Positions 19,968 through 28,981 of a stretch of 64,000 nucleotides of DNA are shown piece by piece. The notes below the pieces were generated by a model, which did not search any database, was not told where the DNA came from, and saw only the letters and a program-made list of their open reading frames with translations. Source of the stretch: Corynebacterium jeddahense. Lineage in GTDB: Bacteria > Actinomycetota > Actinomycetes > Mycobacteriales > Mycobacteriaceae. The first letter of the stretch is position 1. Every line of letters starts with the position of its first letter. Both the position numbers and the translations under genes were made by a program. The stretch spans positions 1,054,001 through 1,118,000 of the forward strand of contig NZ_CP063194.1 of the NCBI RefSeq assembly GCF_028609865.1. The letters are read 5' to 3'.

Positions 19968-20987
19968 TTATTGCTCCTGCTTGTGGAAGAGCAATTCGTC
20001 CTCCAGGGCGTCGCCGAACTCGGTGAAAATCTCGGCGTAGGCCGTGACGATGCCGAGGGAGATGACCTGCTCTTCGAAAAGGTCATCGAGAGCGTTCTCG
20101 TCGCCGTCTTTCCAACCAGAGGCAAGTGCTTCAAGTTGCCCCTTGTCCAAGAGCTTGCGCTTTCTCACGCGACTGTCGCCTAGCGCACGACCAACGAGAG
20201 CCTGCCGTGCCTTCTCTTCCTCGCTGGCAATGTCAGCGCCGGCCTCCCAGCTCCCATGCACGAAGGTGTTCCTCATGTCGATGGGCTCTTCCAGGTCTTC
20301 CGCTATGCCGCGGCAGGTTGCGCAAGGCGCTTCGTTTGCGAGTGCTTTTCGTAGCCCCCTGGCCATCTTCTGTGCTCGGTGCGTGGCGCCCCGCAGCTCT
20401 CCTTCACCGAAGTGGTGCTGGCATAGGTCGGCCATCAGGTTTTCAACTCGGGCCGCGGCGAGTACGAGACAGGCGTAGACGGCGAGGAACTCGTCGTTGA
20501 AGCTCTGGAGATACGGCAGGGGTTCCCGCCGGGCGAAGGGAAGCAATCCTGCGTACTGCTCCGAAATCTCTCTCGCGCTTTGAAGGACGGCTTCCACGCC
20601 TGGCAAGACGGCGACGCTTTCAGAGATGCCCTTGTACGCCTGGTCGAGGGTTTTTTGTAGTTCCTCCGAAATGGGTGGCAGCTCGATCTTCGGAGCGTAG
20701 GCCGAGAGGTCAATCTTAGGCACTATGTCCTGGAACAGGCTGGAGTAGTCGAACCCAAGGTTCGGAATGTTGGCTCGGCTTATGGATTTGAGGAACTCGG
20801 CGTCTATTGGGGCGTAGGCCTTCCGCATCGTTTCGGCGATTTCAGCCATCAGGTTTGGGTAGTGCGTGTGAAGAAGGCTGTTGAGCTCGTCGTCAGTGAA
20901 GTCTGAAAGTGGCCGGTCGAGGGGGTCGGTGGCGTCCTGGTCGTCGTTTTCGTGCGCGTCGAAGTCAGGCTGAGAGTCATTGGTCAT
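19968..20987 (-). CDS. Uncharacterised protein with a HEPN-like Rx4H motif
   Basis: The 339-residue protein starts MTNDSQPDFDAHENDDQDAT; an acidic N-terminus is followed by mostly helical sequence. Residues 239-244 read RNTFVH, followed by G, in a helical context (ARVENLMADLCQHHF, then EEPIDMRNTFVHGSWEAG). That matches the R-x4-H catalytic signature of HEPN ribonucleases found in toxins and abortive-infection proteins. A CATC pair at 222-225 may bind metal. It has no evident cognate antitoxin; the next gene on the same strand encodes an unrelated small protein. Function remains unproven. Confidence 0.6.
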   Translation of the reverse strand: MTNDSQPDFDAHENDDQDATDPLDRPLSDFTDDELNSLLHTHYPNLMAEIAETMRKAYAPIDAEFLKSISRANIPNLGFDYSSLFQDIVPKIDLSAYAPKIELPPISEELQKTLDQAYKGISESVAVLPGVEAVLQSAREISEQYAGLLPFARREPLPYLQSFNDEFLAVYACLVLAAARVENLMADLCQHHFGEGELRGATHRAQKMARGLRKALANEAPCATCRGIAEDLEEPIDMRNTFVHGSWEAGADIASEEEKARQALVGRALGDSRVRKRKLLDKGQLEALASGWKDGDENALDDLFEEQVISLGIVTAYAEIFTEFGDALEDELLFHKQEQ

Positions 20988-21077
20988 GGTCCCAGTGTGC
21001 CTTGGGTTGCGGGCGAGCAATCGTGTCTGGGGGTGAAGGGTTCGCTCTTGGCTGGGACAAAATCACCGTGCCGTTGT

Positions 21078-21653
21078 CTACTCGCCAGCCGGCACAAACC
21101 ACCGTCGCGTCTGGCACACCACGGCCGGCCAACCTTCCTTCCGGCAGTTCTCCGCGATCCTCCGGGCAAGCGCGAGCTGGTTCGTGCGGCCGAGAAACTC
21201 GGTACCACCTTCTGTCCAGACCTCGTAGGCCCGCTTGCCAAAGCGGCCGTCGATCAACTCGCGAGGCGCGTCCTCGTAGACGCCTGTGTCAGCCACGAGA
21301 GTGTCGTGCTCCATGTGTGTTTCTGCGACGAGCCGAGAGCGCTCCCACATCGACAAGTCCCGCGGGTCCGCGTCAGCCTCAAGCGTCACGAGTCCGGTGG
21401 CGCCGTCGCAGTTCTTCACCAATGCGGTCAAGAACTTCTTGGCCTGCGCCACGTCGAACTCGACGTGTTCGCCGTCTGCACCTAGCAGGCGCACGGTTTC
21501 GGCGTTGCGACCAAGGAACACGTTCATGTGCGCGAGCTCGTCGCGGTCGAGGAACAAGTCGAGGTGGAGAAGGACCGACTCGGGACGCCGCCGTTTCGGA
21601 ACCGGTACGGAAAGGAACTCAATGTCTGAGTCGTCAAAGTGGTGGTGGCTCAT
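21078..21653 (-). CDS. Hypothetical protein
   Basis: The 191-residue soluble protein begins MSHHHFDDSDIEFLSVPVPK. The middle has alternating beta-like segments (AETVRLLGADGEHVEFDVAQ, GLVTLEADADPRDLS), and the C-terminus is basic with a Trp (QTRRWFVPAGE). No family is recognised. It lies upstream of, and on the same strand as, the HEPN-like gene, about 90 bp away, so the two may be co-expressed as one accessory unit. Confidence 0.6.
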   Translation of the reverse strand: MSHHHFDDSDIEFLSVPVPKRRRPESVLLHLDLFLDRDELAHMNVFLGRNAETVRLLGADGEHVEFDVAQAKKFLTALVKNCDGATGLVTLEADADPRDLSMWERSRLVAETHMEHDTLVADTGVYEDAPRELIDGRFGKRAYEVWTEGGTEFLGRTNQLALARRIAENCRKEGWPAVVCQTRRWFVPAGE

Positions 21654-21694
21654 ACGCCAGGAGCCTGCCTAGAGACGAAGTCGGCAAACATGCA

Positions 21695-21869
21695 CACGCT
21701 GTATCTCTGGGATGAGAAGGCTATCGCTTAAGGCCCTTGCGCTGGGAACGCGTGTGGTGGCTTTGCGGTAGCCGCGTGAGGTGATGAATCCACGATCTGC
21801 TTGTTTGAGGACTCGGCAGATGGCCTCGACCCCAAACTGATCTTTGTACGCGTCGATGTAGGAGATCAT
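21695..21869 (-). pseudogene. Truncated IS3 OrfB
   Basis: Only about the first 58 residues of OrfB remain (MISYIDAYKDQFGVEAICRV, then PSARALSDSLLIPEIQRVH). The usual continuation into the integrase catalytic core is replaced by unrelated sequence. Confidence 0.75.
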
Positions 21870-22186
21870 TTGGTCGTGGGTCGGTCGAGTTCCGCTGCGA
21901 AAAAAGCCGAAGCAGTCTTAAGAATCCCGTTTGCTCGTTTCAGTTCGCGGTTTTCGCGGCGCAGACGCTTGAGCTCTTCTTCCATTGTTTCGCCACCTGA
22001 AGCGTCTGAGTCATCACGTACTGAAGCGCTGTCACGGTACCAAGCCCGCAACGTGTGGTGAGATACTCCAAGGAGCTCGCCGACCTCTGTGTAGGCGCAT
22101 TGCAGTGAGCAGGACTCCAGGCGGACCATTTCGATGATCTGATGGACCGCCTTTTCCTTGAACTCGACGGAATACTTTCTAGGCAT
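21866..22186 (-). CDS. IS3-family transposase OrfA
   Basis: The 106-residue protein starts MPRKYSVEFKEKAVHQIIEM. It has the HTH LLGVSHHTLRAWYRD and a leucine-zipper-like tail EEELKRLRRENRELKRANGI that ends ILKTASAFFAAELDRPTTK. The orfB start overlaps by 4 bp, typical of -1 frameshift expression. The partner orfB is truncated, so this gene is stranded. Confidence 0.85.
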   Translation of the reverse strand: MPRKYSVEFKEKAVHQIIEMVRLESCSLQCAYTEVGELLGVSHHTLRAWYRDSASVRDDSDASGGETMEEELKRLRRENRELKRANGILKTASAFFAAELDRPTTK

Positions 22187-22240
22187 AGTTCAATCCTTCC
22201 TTAGCTGAGGTAGGAACTAAACCCAGGACGCTTCACAACC

Positions 22241-22488
22241 GTGGTGGGATTTTTGATCTTCTTCATCGGGTTTTCATGCCTCGAAAGAAATCCAGCCCGT
22301 CTCCAACCTGATGGTCGAAGCGGGCTGAACGATTACCTAAATAATGCCACGGCCCCAGCGCGTTGGGTGGCCTCATTTGGCTACAGGAGCATGACGGCTA
22401 GATCGAGAAAAACAAAGACCGGCCCTGGGCTCCCACCAAAATGGGTAGCGGTACCGGTCATGTTGGTATTCAGGCTAGGCGATGACAC
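22241..22488. other. Intergenic DNA without a recognised gene
   Basis: This lies between the IS3 relic and the split ATPase gene. A weak hairpin (CAGCCCG near 22,298 with CGGGCTG near 22,323) could terminate transcription. No coding pattern is seen on either strand. Confidence 0.4.
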
Positions 22489-22915
22489 CTAGCTGTGCAA
22501 CGGTGAGGGCTCGACAAGCCACTCGATAATGTTTTTGTGTTGGATCCCGTCGCGGCTCATGTCGAACTGGTCCATGCTCAGCACGGTTTTCGGGAAGTTG
22601 TCGGTAACCCCGCGAAAGGCACCGAACTCGCGGTCGACGGTGTTTTGGCTGCCGAGCAGGTAACTCACCTGGAAGTACTCAGTGTCGGAACCTTTGCGGG
22701 CGATGAAGTCAATCTCGCGCGCGCCGGCTCTTCCGACACTTACCTCGTACCCGCGCGCAAGCAGCTCCACGCACACGATGTTTTCGAGGGTCAGCTCAAT
22801 GTCGGCCTGGTTCGAAAGGCCGAGCGTTTCACGAAAACCGTGATCCACCGCATAGTACTTCTCAGTTGCCCGAAGCCTCGCCTTCCCCGCAATGTCAAAG
22901 CGCGGAACCCGATAA
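22489..22915 (-). pseudogene. C-terminal part of a split AAA_14/DUF4143 ATPase
   Basis: The minus frame from YRVPRFDIAG at about 22,915 to the stop at 22,489 is the DUF4143 end of the ATPase whose N-terminal part is at 28,982-29,775. It includes EKYYAVDHGFRETLGLSNQA, ENIVCVELLARGYEVSVGR, and the nuclease-like EIDFIARKG. The two parts rejoin in frame (VNAFLI then YRVPRF) if the IS at 22,919-28,978 and one copy of the ATC duplication are removed. Without its start it is not expressed as such. Confidence 0.85.
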
Positions 22916-22962
22916 ATCCCCTTAGTGTCAGGGTGGTTGTGAACGACGAACCGTAGGAGGTT

Positions 22963-23886
22963 TTGTTCATGACCGATTCGCAGTTGCCTCAGTTGGTGCC
23001 GTCGACGTTGACGTCGCCACCGGTTGCTGAAGCCCCGGTGGTTGCCCGAAAGGTCAAGCCTAAGACGTCGCGCGAGGAGGTCGAGGAGATCTTGTCGCAG
23101 CCGCCGCGTGTGCTGGCGGCGGGGGAAGTACTCGATGAGGAGACGTTGGCGTCGCTTGAGGCTGTGGCGTTCGTGTTCTCCCCGTACCGCGTGACTGGCC
23201 TTGGAAAGTGGTTTCATCCAGCGCAGCAGCGGCAGATGATCACGATTTACAACCTGTTGCCGCATGGCACGAAAGGCCCGTGGTGCGCCCGGCAGGGAAT
23301 CGAGTATCCCCATATCGGGCGGTGGGCCCGCGCATTGCAGAAGTCGAAAACTATTGACGACGGCGTTGACGGCGTCGAGCGCGCCAAACACATGGTTGAT
23401 GCTGCCTACCTGGGCAGACCGAGTGCGGAGTACATCCGTGAGGTGGTCGTCGAGTACGGGTTAGTGCCGCATGGCCAGAAAGAAGCCTGGTTGGTGGCGC
23501 ATGGACTTGCTGGTCACACCGTGCGACGCTGGACAGCAATGGTGGCTGACGGTGACCTGCCAACACGCACAAGACCAAGGAGGATTGGAACGTTGACGAT
23601 GGATGAATGCGCCGAAATTCAGCAGCTGCGCAAGGAAATTTCCGCGCTGACGCAGGACAAACGCAAGATCGAACTCGATGCCAAACGCCGTGAAGAAGCA
23701 ATGCAGCGTGCCTTAGATAAGGCGACGGAAAGGGCAGAGCGGGCTGAGCTGGCCACTGATGTGTTGGGAAAAGCTTTAGCGACCATGCCAGGAGCACCTG
23801 GCGTGGACTCAAACGCGGAGGAAAAGTCCTCACCGACGCCCAACAACGCCTCTACGAGCAAGGCCGGCAAGCAGAAGAAACGCTGA
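22963..23886 (+). CDS. Transposase OrfA (DNA-binding) of the outer IS3-type element
   Basis: The 307-residue protein starts MFMTDSQLPQLVPSTLTSPP after a GTAGGAGG ribosome site. It has HTH-like segments (AEYIREVVVEYGLVPHGQKE, AHGLAGHTVRRWTAM) and a C-terminal coiled coil (EIQQLRKEISALTQDKRKIE). A GGAAAAG heptamer before the stop, near 23,820, would allow a -1 slip into orfB, whose frame continues KVLTDAQQRLYEQG. It is longer than usual IS3 OrfA proteins. Confidence 0.75.
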   Translation: MFMTDSQLPQLVPSTLTSPPVAEAPVVARKVKPKTSREEVEEILSQPPRVLAAGEVLDEETLASLEAVAFVFSPYRVTGLGKWFHPAQQRQMITIYNLLPHGTKGPWCARQGIEYPHIGRWARALQKSKTIDDGVDGVERAKHMVDAAYLGRPSAEYIREVVVEYGLVPHGQKEAWLVAHGLAGHTVRRWTAMVADGDLPTRTRPRRIGTLTMDECAEIQQLRKEISALTQDKRKIELDAKRREEAMQRALDKATERAERAELATDVLGKALATMPGAPGVDSNAEEKSSPTPNNASTSKAGKQKKR

Positions 23887-24184
23887 TCAACCAGCTCGTT
23901 TCCGTCGGCTACTCCAAAACGAAGGCGATGGGCATCATCGGTGCCTCGCGCAGCCGGGTCTTCTACGAAACCAATCCGCGCCCACGCACCGACAACCCGA
24001 TCCCGCATCACCAACGCCGGATCAACCGGCTGTCTGATGCCACAGTCACAGACATAGTGGAGCTGCTGGACGACAATCCGCATTGCGGGGTGGACCAGGT
24101 GTTTTACGCCGCGTTGAACAACGGGACCTACCTGGCGAGCCTGCGCAGCTTCTACCGGGTGGCTAAAGCCCACGGCAAACTGCT
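23887..24184 (+). pseudogene. OrfB of the outer IS3-type element, 5' part (interrupted)
   Basis: The frame encodes the N-terminal part of the integrase (LINQLVSVGYSKTKAMGIIG, then NPHCGVDQVFYAALNNGTYL) and is cut at 24,184 after KAHGKLL by the IS21-type element. It resumes at 28,225. Removing the insertion and one ACTGCT copy restores the frame: KAHGKLLHQRHNTKARQ. Confidence 0.85.
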
Positions 24185-24443
24185 TGTGTCTGATCTGATG
24201 TAGGTGGTCCAGTTCGGCTTGGGAAGTAGTCCGTTTCGGCGGCCTGTTTTGGTCCGTTTCAGCGCGGAAAAGTAGGCCAGTTCCCCGGTGCGTTGCTGTG
24301 GCTGGTGTGGCCCCTTTTCTGGAAAGGGAAAGGGCCATGCCGATAACCACCCCCCAGTAGGTTTCTGTTCCTGAGAAACGTCCCATCTTCGTTTGGCCGC
24401 GAGGTTGGGGACTTGGATTTTTCAGGAAGGGACCAGAAAGTAG

Positions 24444-25937
24444 ATGACGATCAGCATGACCACGATCGAAACTATCAGACAGCTCGACGACGAGGGAATG
24501 TCCAGACGAGCGATCGCGAAGGCGGTGAACGTGTCGCGCGCTACGGTCGATAAGTACGTCAACCAGGACGATTTCAGCCCGACCGCGCCGGTGAAGACAC
24601 GCAAACCAGGCTCAATCGTGCTGGGTGAGGCGTTGTGCGCGGTTGTTGATCAGTGGCTTGAGCAAGACCAGCGCATGCCGCGCAAGCAACGCCACACAGC
24701 AAAACGGATCTGTGACCGGCTTACCAACGAGCATGGGTATACAGGCTCGTATTCACCGGTGCAGCGCTACGTGAAGCAGTGGAAGAAGGACCATAAAGCC
24801 CCAGGCGATGGGTTCATGGAGTTGGAATGGTCACCGGGGGTCATCCAGGTCGATTTCGGCCAGGCAGAAGTCATCATGGCCTCAGCCGCGCGGGTTGTGC
24901 ACCTTCTGGTGGTGACGTTTCCGTACTCAAATATGAGGTTTTGCAGGGCCTTTGCCGGTGAAACCGCCGAGTGCGTCATTACCGGGCTGCTGGATGTCAT
25001 CGACGCCGCCGGCGGGGTGCCAACTGAGATGGTCTTCGATAACGCGACCGCCGTCGGGCGTCGCGTCGGCCCGAAAGTGGTGGAATCGGAGCTTTTCGCC
25101 GCGTTCAAAGCGCACTATAGGACCCGGGCGCGGTACTGCAACCCGTATTCGGGCCATGAGAAAGGCAATGTGGAAAACGCGGTCGGCTTCATCCGCCGAA
25201 ACCTGCTCGTGCCTGTGCCGGAAGTTGCCTCCCTAGCGGAGTTGAACACCCTTTTGGAGTCCGGGTGCGCCGCGTTTGCTACCCACACCCACTACAAGAA
25301 GGCAGCCACGGTCGCTGAGCTGTTCACACATGATCAGCATGCGCTTAAAGCGTGCCCGTCGGTGCGGTTTAACCCGGTGCGTTTCGACGTGCGCCGCACC
25401 GACAAAACCGGTGTTGTCACGCTAGACGGCAATCGCTACCTGGTCGGGCCTGCCTGGGCGAACAGGCAAGTCACGCTGGAGTTGTCCCACGACACCGTCA
25501 CCGTCTTAGATGACGACACCAGACGTATCATCGCGCTGCCGAGAGTCTTCGGCACTGCGGACTCGACGGTGATCAACCCGATGAGTCTGCTGCCTGGGTT
25601 AGCGAAGAAACCCGGGGCGTGGACGAACTCGCCGCTTCGCCATCACATGCCGGACGCTGTCGTGGGCTACCTCGACGGGGCGGATGCCGCTACACGCCGG
25701 GATTTTTTCACCCACGCCGAAACCACCGCCACAGAGTGCGGATTCGACGCCACCGTCACCGCAGCCGCAGCACTGTTAGAGACCGACGCCCAACCAACTG
25801 GGCCTCATCTGGGTATCGCCGCACGCTACAGCGCCCCACCACCAACACAACACAGCAGAGCGAACCTCACCACCTATGACCAGCTCCTTGCCACCACAAC
25901 CACCACCTCACAGCATGCGGAGGCAACCGCAAAGTGA
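24444..25937 (+). CDS. istA: IS21-family transposase IstA
   Basis: The 497-residue protein has an N-terminal HTH (GMSRRAIAKAVNVSRATVDK) and an integrase core with the DDE residues in QVDFGQAEV, MVFDNATAV and KGNVENAV. The C-terminus contains the IstA beta domain (VTLDGNRYLVGPAWANRQ). The ORF looks intact. Its GTGA overlap with istB indicates coupling. Confidence 0.9.
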   Translation: MTISMTTIETIRQLDDEGMSRRAIAKAVNVSRATVDKYVNQDDFSPTAPVKTRKPGSIVLGEALCAVVDQWLEQDQRMPRKQRHTAKRICDRLTNEHGYTGSYSPVQRYVKQWKKDHKAPGDGFMELEWSPGVIQVDFGQAEVIMASAARVVHLLVVTFPYSNMRFCRAFAGETAECVITGLLDVIDAAGGVPTEMVFDNATAVGRRVGPKVVESELFAAFKAHYRTRARYCNPYSGHEKGNVENAVGFIRRNLLVPVPEVASLAELNTLLESGCAAFATHTHYKKAATVAELFTHDQHALKACPSVRFNPVRFDVRRTDKTGVVTLDGNRYLVGPAWANRQVTLELSHDTVTVLDDDTRRIIALPRVFGTADSTVINPMSLLPGLAKKPGAWTNSPLRHHMPDAVVGYLDGADAATRRDFFTHAETTATECGFDATVTAAAALLETDAQPTGPHLGIAARYSAPPPTQHSRANLTTYDQLLATTTTTSQHAEATAK

Positions 25938-26668
25938 CCACCCCAACCCCCAAAGATCGCGTTGTCGCACTTGGCCGCCAGCTCTACCTCACCACCGCCG
26001 TACTACGCGAATGCGCAGACCATGCCACCCCACGCCAATGCGACATCCTCATTGAGCTCTTCGAAGCGGAGCTTGAATCCAGGGCCGCATCCAGAGCGCG
26101 CCGCCTGATGCACCGCGCGCGTGTCCCGGTACGCAAAACCCTCGACAGCTACGACTGGTCACCGGTCACCCTGCCAGCCGACATCACCCGCGAACACCTC
26201 ACCACACTCGAGTTTCTCAACGGCAGTGAAGACCTCGTCTTCTACGGTGATGTCGGCACCGGGAAAACACATCTCGCTATCGCACTCGTCACCCAAGCGT
26301 GCCTGCAAGGCATCCCCGCAAGATTCTTCACCGCCGCCGGACTTGTCGACCATCTACGCAACGCGAAACACGCAGGCAGGCTCGATAAAGAGCTCACAGC
26401 TCTGGGCAAAAACGAACTCCTCGTCATCGACGAACTCGGATACATCCCCATCGACACCGACGGGGCAAGACTGTTGTTCCAAGCCATCGCCGACGCTTAC
26501 GAACAACGCAGCCTGATCATCACAACCAACCTCGCGTTTTCCCAATGGGGCCAAGTCTTCGGCAACGACGACATGGCAGCAGCAGCGATCGACCGCATCG
26601 TCCACCACGGCCGCATGATCACCTTCACCGGCCAGTCCTACCGCATGGCCAACGCCCTCATGAAATAA
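25934..26668 (+). CDS. istB: IS21-family ATP-binding protein IstB
   Basis: The 244-residue AAA+ helper has Walker A YGDVGTGKTHLA (about 102-113), Walker B LLVIDELGYIP and the IITTNLAFSQWGQVF motif. IstB selects target DNA and activates IstA. GTG start in a 4-bp overlap with istA. Intact. Confidence 0.92.
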   Translation: MTTPTPKDRVVALGRQLYLTTAVLRECADHATPRQCDILIELFEAELESRAASRARRLMHRARVPVRKTLDSYDWSPVTLPADITREHLTTLEFLNGSEDLVFYGDVGTGKTHLAIALVTQACLQGIPARFFTAAGLVDHLRNAKHAGRLDKELTALGKNELLVIDELGYIPIDTDGARLLFQAIADAYEQRSLIITTNLAFSQWGQVFGNDDMAAAAIDRIVHHGRMITFTGQSYRMANALMK

Positions 26669-26762
26669 CCCCGAAACCCCAGTAACGCTTAAACGGCCCA
26701 AAACCGTGCAGACCTGGCCTAAAAATCCGAGCCGAAATGGCCTACAACAACTTGACAAAACA

Positions 26763-28208
26763 GGCTCTTCGTGTTTTAGAGTGCGTTGATCTTGGGTTGG
26801 AGGCCGCCGGAGTGAATCAGGCAACGCAAGATGTAGTGGTTGATGTTGCGGAACCCTAGCGCGATGCCGCGGAGGTGTTCGAGACGGCCGTTGATGGCTT
26901 CGACCGGCCCGTTGGAGGCGCCGATATCGAAGAACGCGAGGATGTCGGTGCGGCGTTTGTGCAGGCTTCGCCCGAGTTGGGTCAGCTCTTGAAGCCCGGC
27001 CTGACGAAGCCCGCGGAGCCGGTTGATCAGCCTGCGCATCTTCGTTTTCGCACGGCGCTTGTTGGGGTCTTCGTAGCAGTCGATGATCTCCTGGTACACC
27101 AGCCATGTCTCTTGCAGCACCGCGTAGTCATCGTCGTAGTTGAACAACACATCCAAGCGGTGCTGCTGCTCGCCATTAAGCAGACCGGTGCGGGTGAGCA
27201 TGGTGCGACGGTTTTTATATAACGGGTCGTTGGTCCTGCCGCGCCTGCCGTAGGTTTCACGCTGCAGCCTCTGACGGCACGCGGTGACTTTGTCGCCGGC
27301 AAGACGCACCACGTGAAACGGGTCCATCACCCGGGTTGCGTGAGGAAGCGCCTCGTCAGCTGCGGTGGCGTAGCCCTGGAACCCATCCATGGTGACCACT
27401 TCCACCTCGTCGCGAAATGCTTTCGGCTGTTGGTTGATCCAGCATGTGAGCACGTTCGCGCTTCTTCCCGGAATGACATCGAGCAACCTCGCTGGTTGGC
27501 CTGTGTGGTGGCGGGTCATATCCACGATCACGGTGACGAACCCGCCGCCGGCCGCACGTCGATCGTGGGCCCATTTGTGCTCATCAACCCCGATAATGCG
27601 CACCCCGGCCAAGTGGTCGGGGTCGGCGACGAGTTCCCTGGCCATGGACAATGCGAGATCGCATGTCAGCTGCCAGCTGATCCCGAGTGCTTTGGCGGTG
27701 GCGGCGATACTCATCCGGTCAATCGCTAAACGCTGCAAGATCCAGCGCACCACCCGATGCGTGACCTTCGAGCGATCGTCAGCACATGCCAGGCCAGCCC
27801 GGAAGATCTTCTGCGAACAGAGGCGGTTCACACACCGAAAGCGCGGCAGACGCACCCGTAACCGGGTGGGAAACCCGACAACAGGAAGATCCACCAACTC
27901 CCGGCAGACGTGGTCACGCAGCACACCTGGCTGTCCACACGATGGGCAGGAGTTGATCGGGTCGAGCGCTTCACAGTCGATGACGGTGAGCGTGTCGTTG
28001 TGGGCGGCATTCGTAATCGCCAACCCAAGCTCCGCGGTGCGGCAAATGGTATCGGCGACAATGTTGGAACTAGGCTGCATTACAGGGTCCTTGTTGAGTT
28101 CGGATTGGCTTGAACACCTAAATCCTTAACCCAGCAAGGACCCCCACATCTTGTGCCACACCCAAGCACCCCGAAAAACGACCCACGCACTCCCAAACAC
28201 GAAGAGCC
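26763..28208 (-). mobile_element. ISL3-family element (IS31831-like)
   Basis: The 1,446-bp element has inverted ends GGCTCTTCGTGTTTTAGAGT (left) and GGCTCTTCGTGTTTGGGAGT (right, inverted), characteristic of corynebacterial ISL3 elements. It is flanked by an 8-bp ACAAAACA duplication (26755-26762 and 28209-28216). It lies in the right end of the IS21-type element, 2 bp from its tip. Confidence 0.92.
26776..28080 (-). CDS. tnpA: ISL3-family transposase
   Basis: The 434-residue protein has an N-terminal zinc-ribbon (CPSCGQPG ... CVNRLC), an HTH (MSIAATAKALGISWQLTCDL), and the DDE core in GVDEHKW, TMDGFQGY and GPVEAINGR. Length and motifs match corynebacterial ISL3 transposases. The frame is intact, so the element may be active. 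Confidence 0.94.
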   Translation of the reverse strand: MQPSSNIVADTICRTAELGLAITNAAHNDTLTVIDCEALDPINSCPSCGQPGVLRDHVCRELVDLPVVGFPTRLRVRLPRFRCVNRLCSQKIFRAGLACADDRSKVTHRVVRWILQRLAIDRMSIAATAKALGISWQLTCDLALSMARELVADPDHLAGVRIIGVDEHKWAHDRRAAGGGFVTVIVDMTRHHTGQPARLLDVIPGRSANVLTCWINQQPKAFRDEVEVVTMDGFQGYATAADEALPHATRVMDPFHVVRLAGDKVTACRQRLQRETYGRRGRTNDPLYKNRRTMLTRTGLLNGEQQHRLDVLFNYDDDYAVLQETWLVYQEIIDCYEDPNKRRAKTKMRRLINRLRGLRQAGLQELTQLGRSLHKRRTDILAFFDIGASNGPVEAINGRLEHLRGIALGFRNINHYILRCLIHSGGLQPKINAL

Positions 28209-28224
28209 ACAAAACACAACTGCT

Positions 28225-28942
28225 GCACCAACGCCACAACACCAAAGCCAGACAAGCCAAACGCCGCCGCGACGCCACACCGCCGCATGTGCACGCCACC
28301 GCCCCCGGGCAGGTACTGTGCTGGGATATCACGTTTTTGCCTGGCCAATACTACGGACAGACCTTCGCGTTGCACATGGTGATCGATCTGTACTCGCGCG
28401 CCATCGTCGGGTTCGTCGTCGCAGAACGAGAAAACAGCCAGCTTGCAGCAGCGATGTTCGCCGACATCTTCACCCGTTTTCCAAATGTGCACACTGTCCA
28501 CTCCGACAACGGCGCTGCCATGACCAGCAAACGACTCGGCAAACTGTTTGCCGAACATGGTGTGGCCCGCTCATTGAACCGGCCGCACACCAGCAACGAC
28601 AACCCGCACACCGAGTCGGTGTTCCACACCCTAAAGACTAGGACCTACTACCCGAAAACCTTCACCACGCTGGGCGAAGCAAACACCTGGGTCAGCGCTT
28701 GGGTGCCGGTCTACAACGCCACCCCACACAGCGGGATCAACTACTACCCACCACAAGCAGTCCTCGACGGCACCTGGAGCGAACTGCAACGCAAACGAGA
28801 AGAAGGGATGCGAAACGCGCTAAGCAAAGGCACCATCACACAACTACCGGACACCAAAGCTGGCACAGGCCTCCCGGCAGAAGTCAGCATCATCCGCACC
28901 ACCACCCAAACCGCCCCAACCCCACAACCCATCACGATCTAA
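28225..28942 (+). pseudogene. OrfB of the outer IS3-type element, 3' part (DDE core)
   Basis: After the second ACTGCT copy the frame continues HQRHNTKARQAKRRRDATPP and carries the catalytic core: CWDITFLPGQYYGQ (first Asp), VHSDNGAAMTS (second Asp) and HTESVFHTLK (Glu). It ends at 28,942. Catalytic residues are intact, but the gene is split by the nested elements. Confidence 0.85.
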
Positions 28943-28981
28943 CACCCAAACCCGTTCACAACCACTTGACACAAAGCGATC

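Larger units (their letters stand above)
21690..22240 (-). mobile_element. IS3-family element, 3'-truncated
   Basis: orfA is complete, but orfB survives only for its first segment (GFITSRGYRK, then PSARALSDSLLIPEIQRVH), after which homology stops near 21,695, before any DDE residue. The element cannot move by itself. The left end is not resolved but lies near 22,200-22,240. Confidence 0.75.
24185..28218 (+). mobile_element. IS21-type element, itself interrupted by an ISL3-type element
   Basis: Ends read TGTGTCTGATCTGATGTAGG (left) and, inverted, TGTGTTTTGTCAAGTTGTTG (right, after removing ISL3), both followed by a TTCGGCT-type block. A 6-bp ACTGCT duplication flanks it (24179-24184 and 28219-28224). 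It carries istA and istB. Without the nested ISL3 it is about 2.58 kb, normal for IS21. Confidence 0.85.
22919..28978 (+). mobile_element. IS3-type element (about 2.0 kb) carrying two nested ISs
   Basis: Imperfect terminal repeats CCCTTAGTGTCAGGGTGG (left) and CGCTTTGTGTCAAGTGG (right, inverted), followed by GTTGTGAAC in both, mark the ends. A 3-bp ATC duplication flanks it (22916-22918 and 28979-28981), as expected for the IS3 family. Removing the inserted IS21-type element leaves about 2,020 bp with orfA and an intact fused orfB. It sits in an AAA ATPase gene. Confidence 0.85.
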
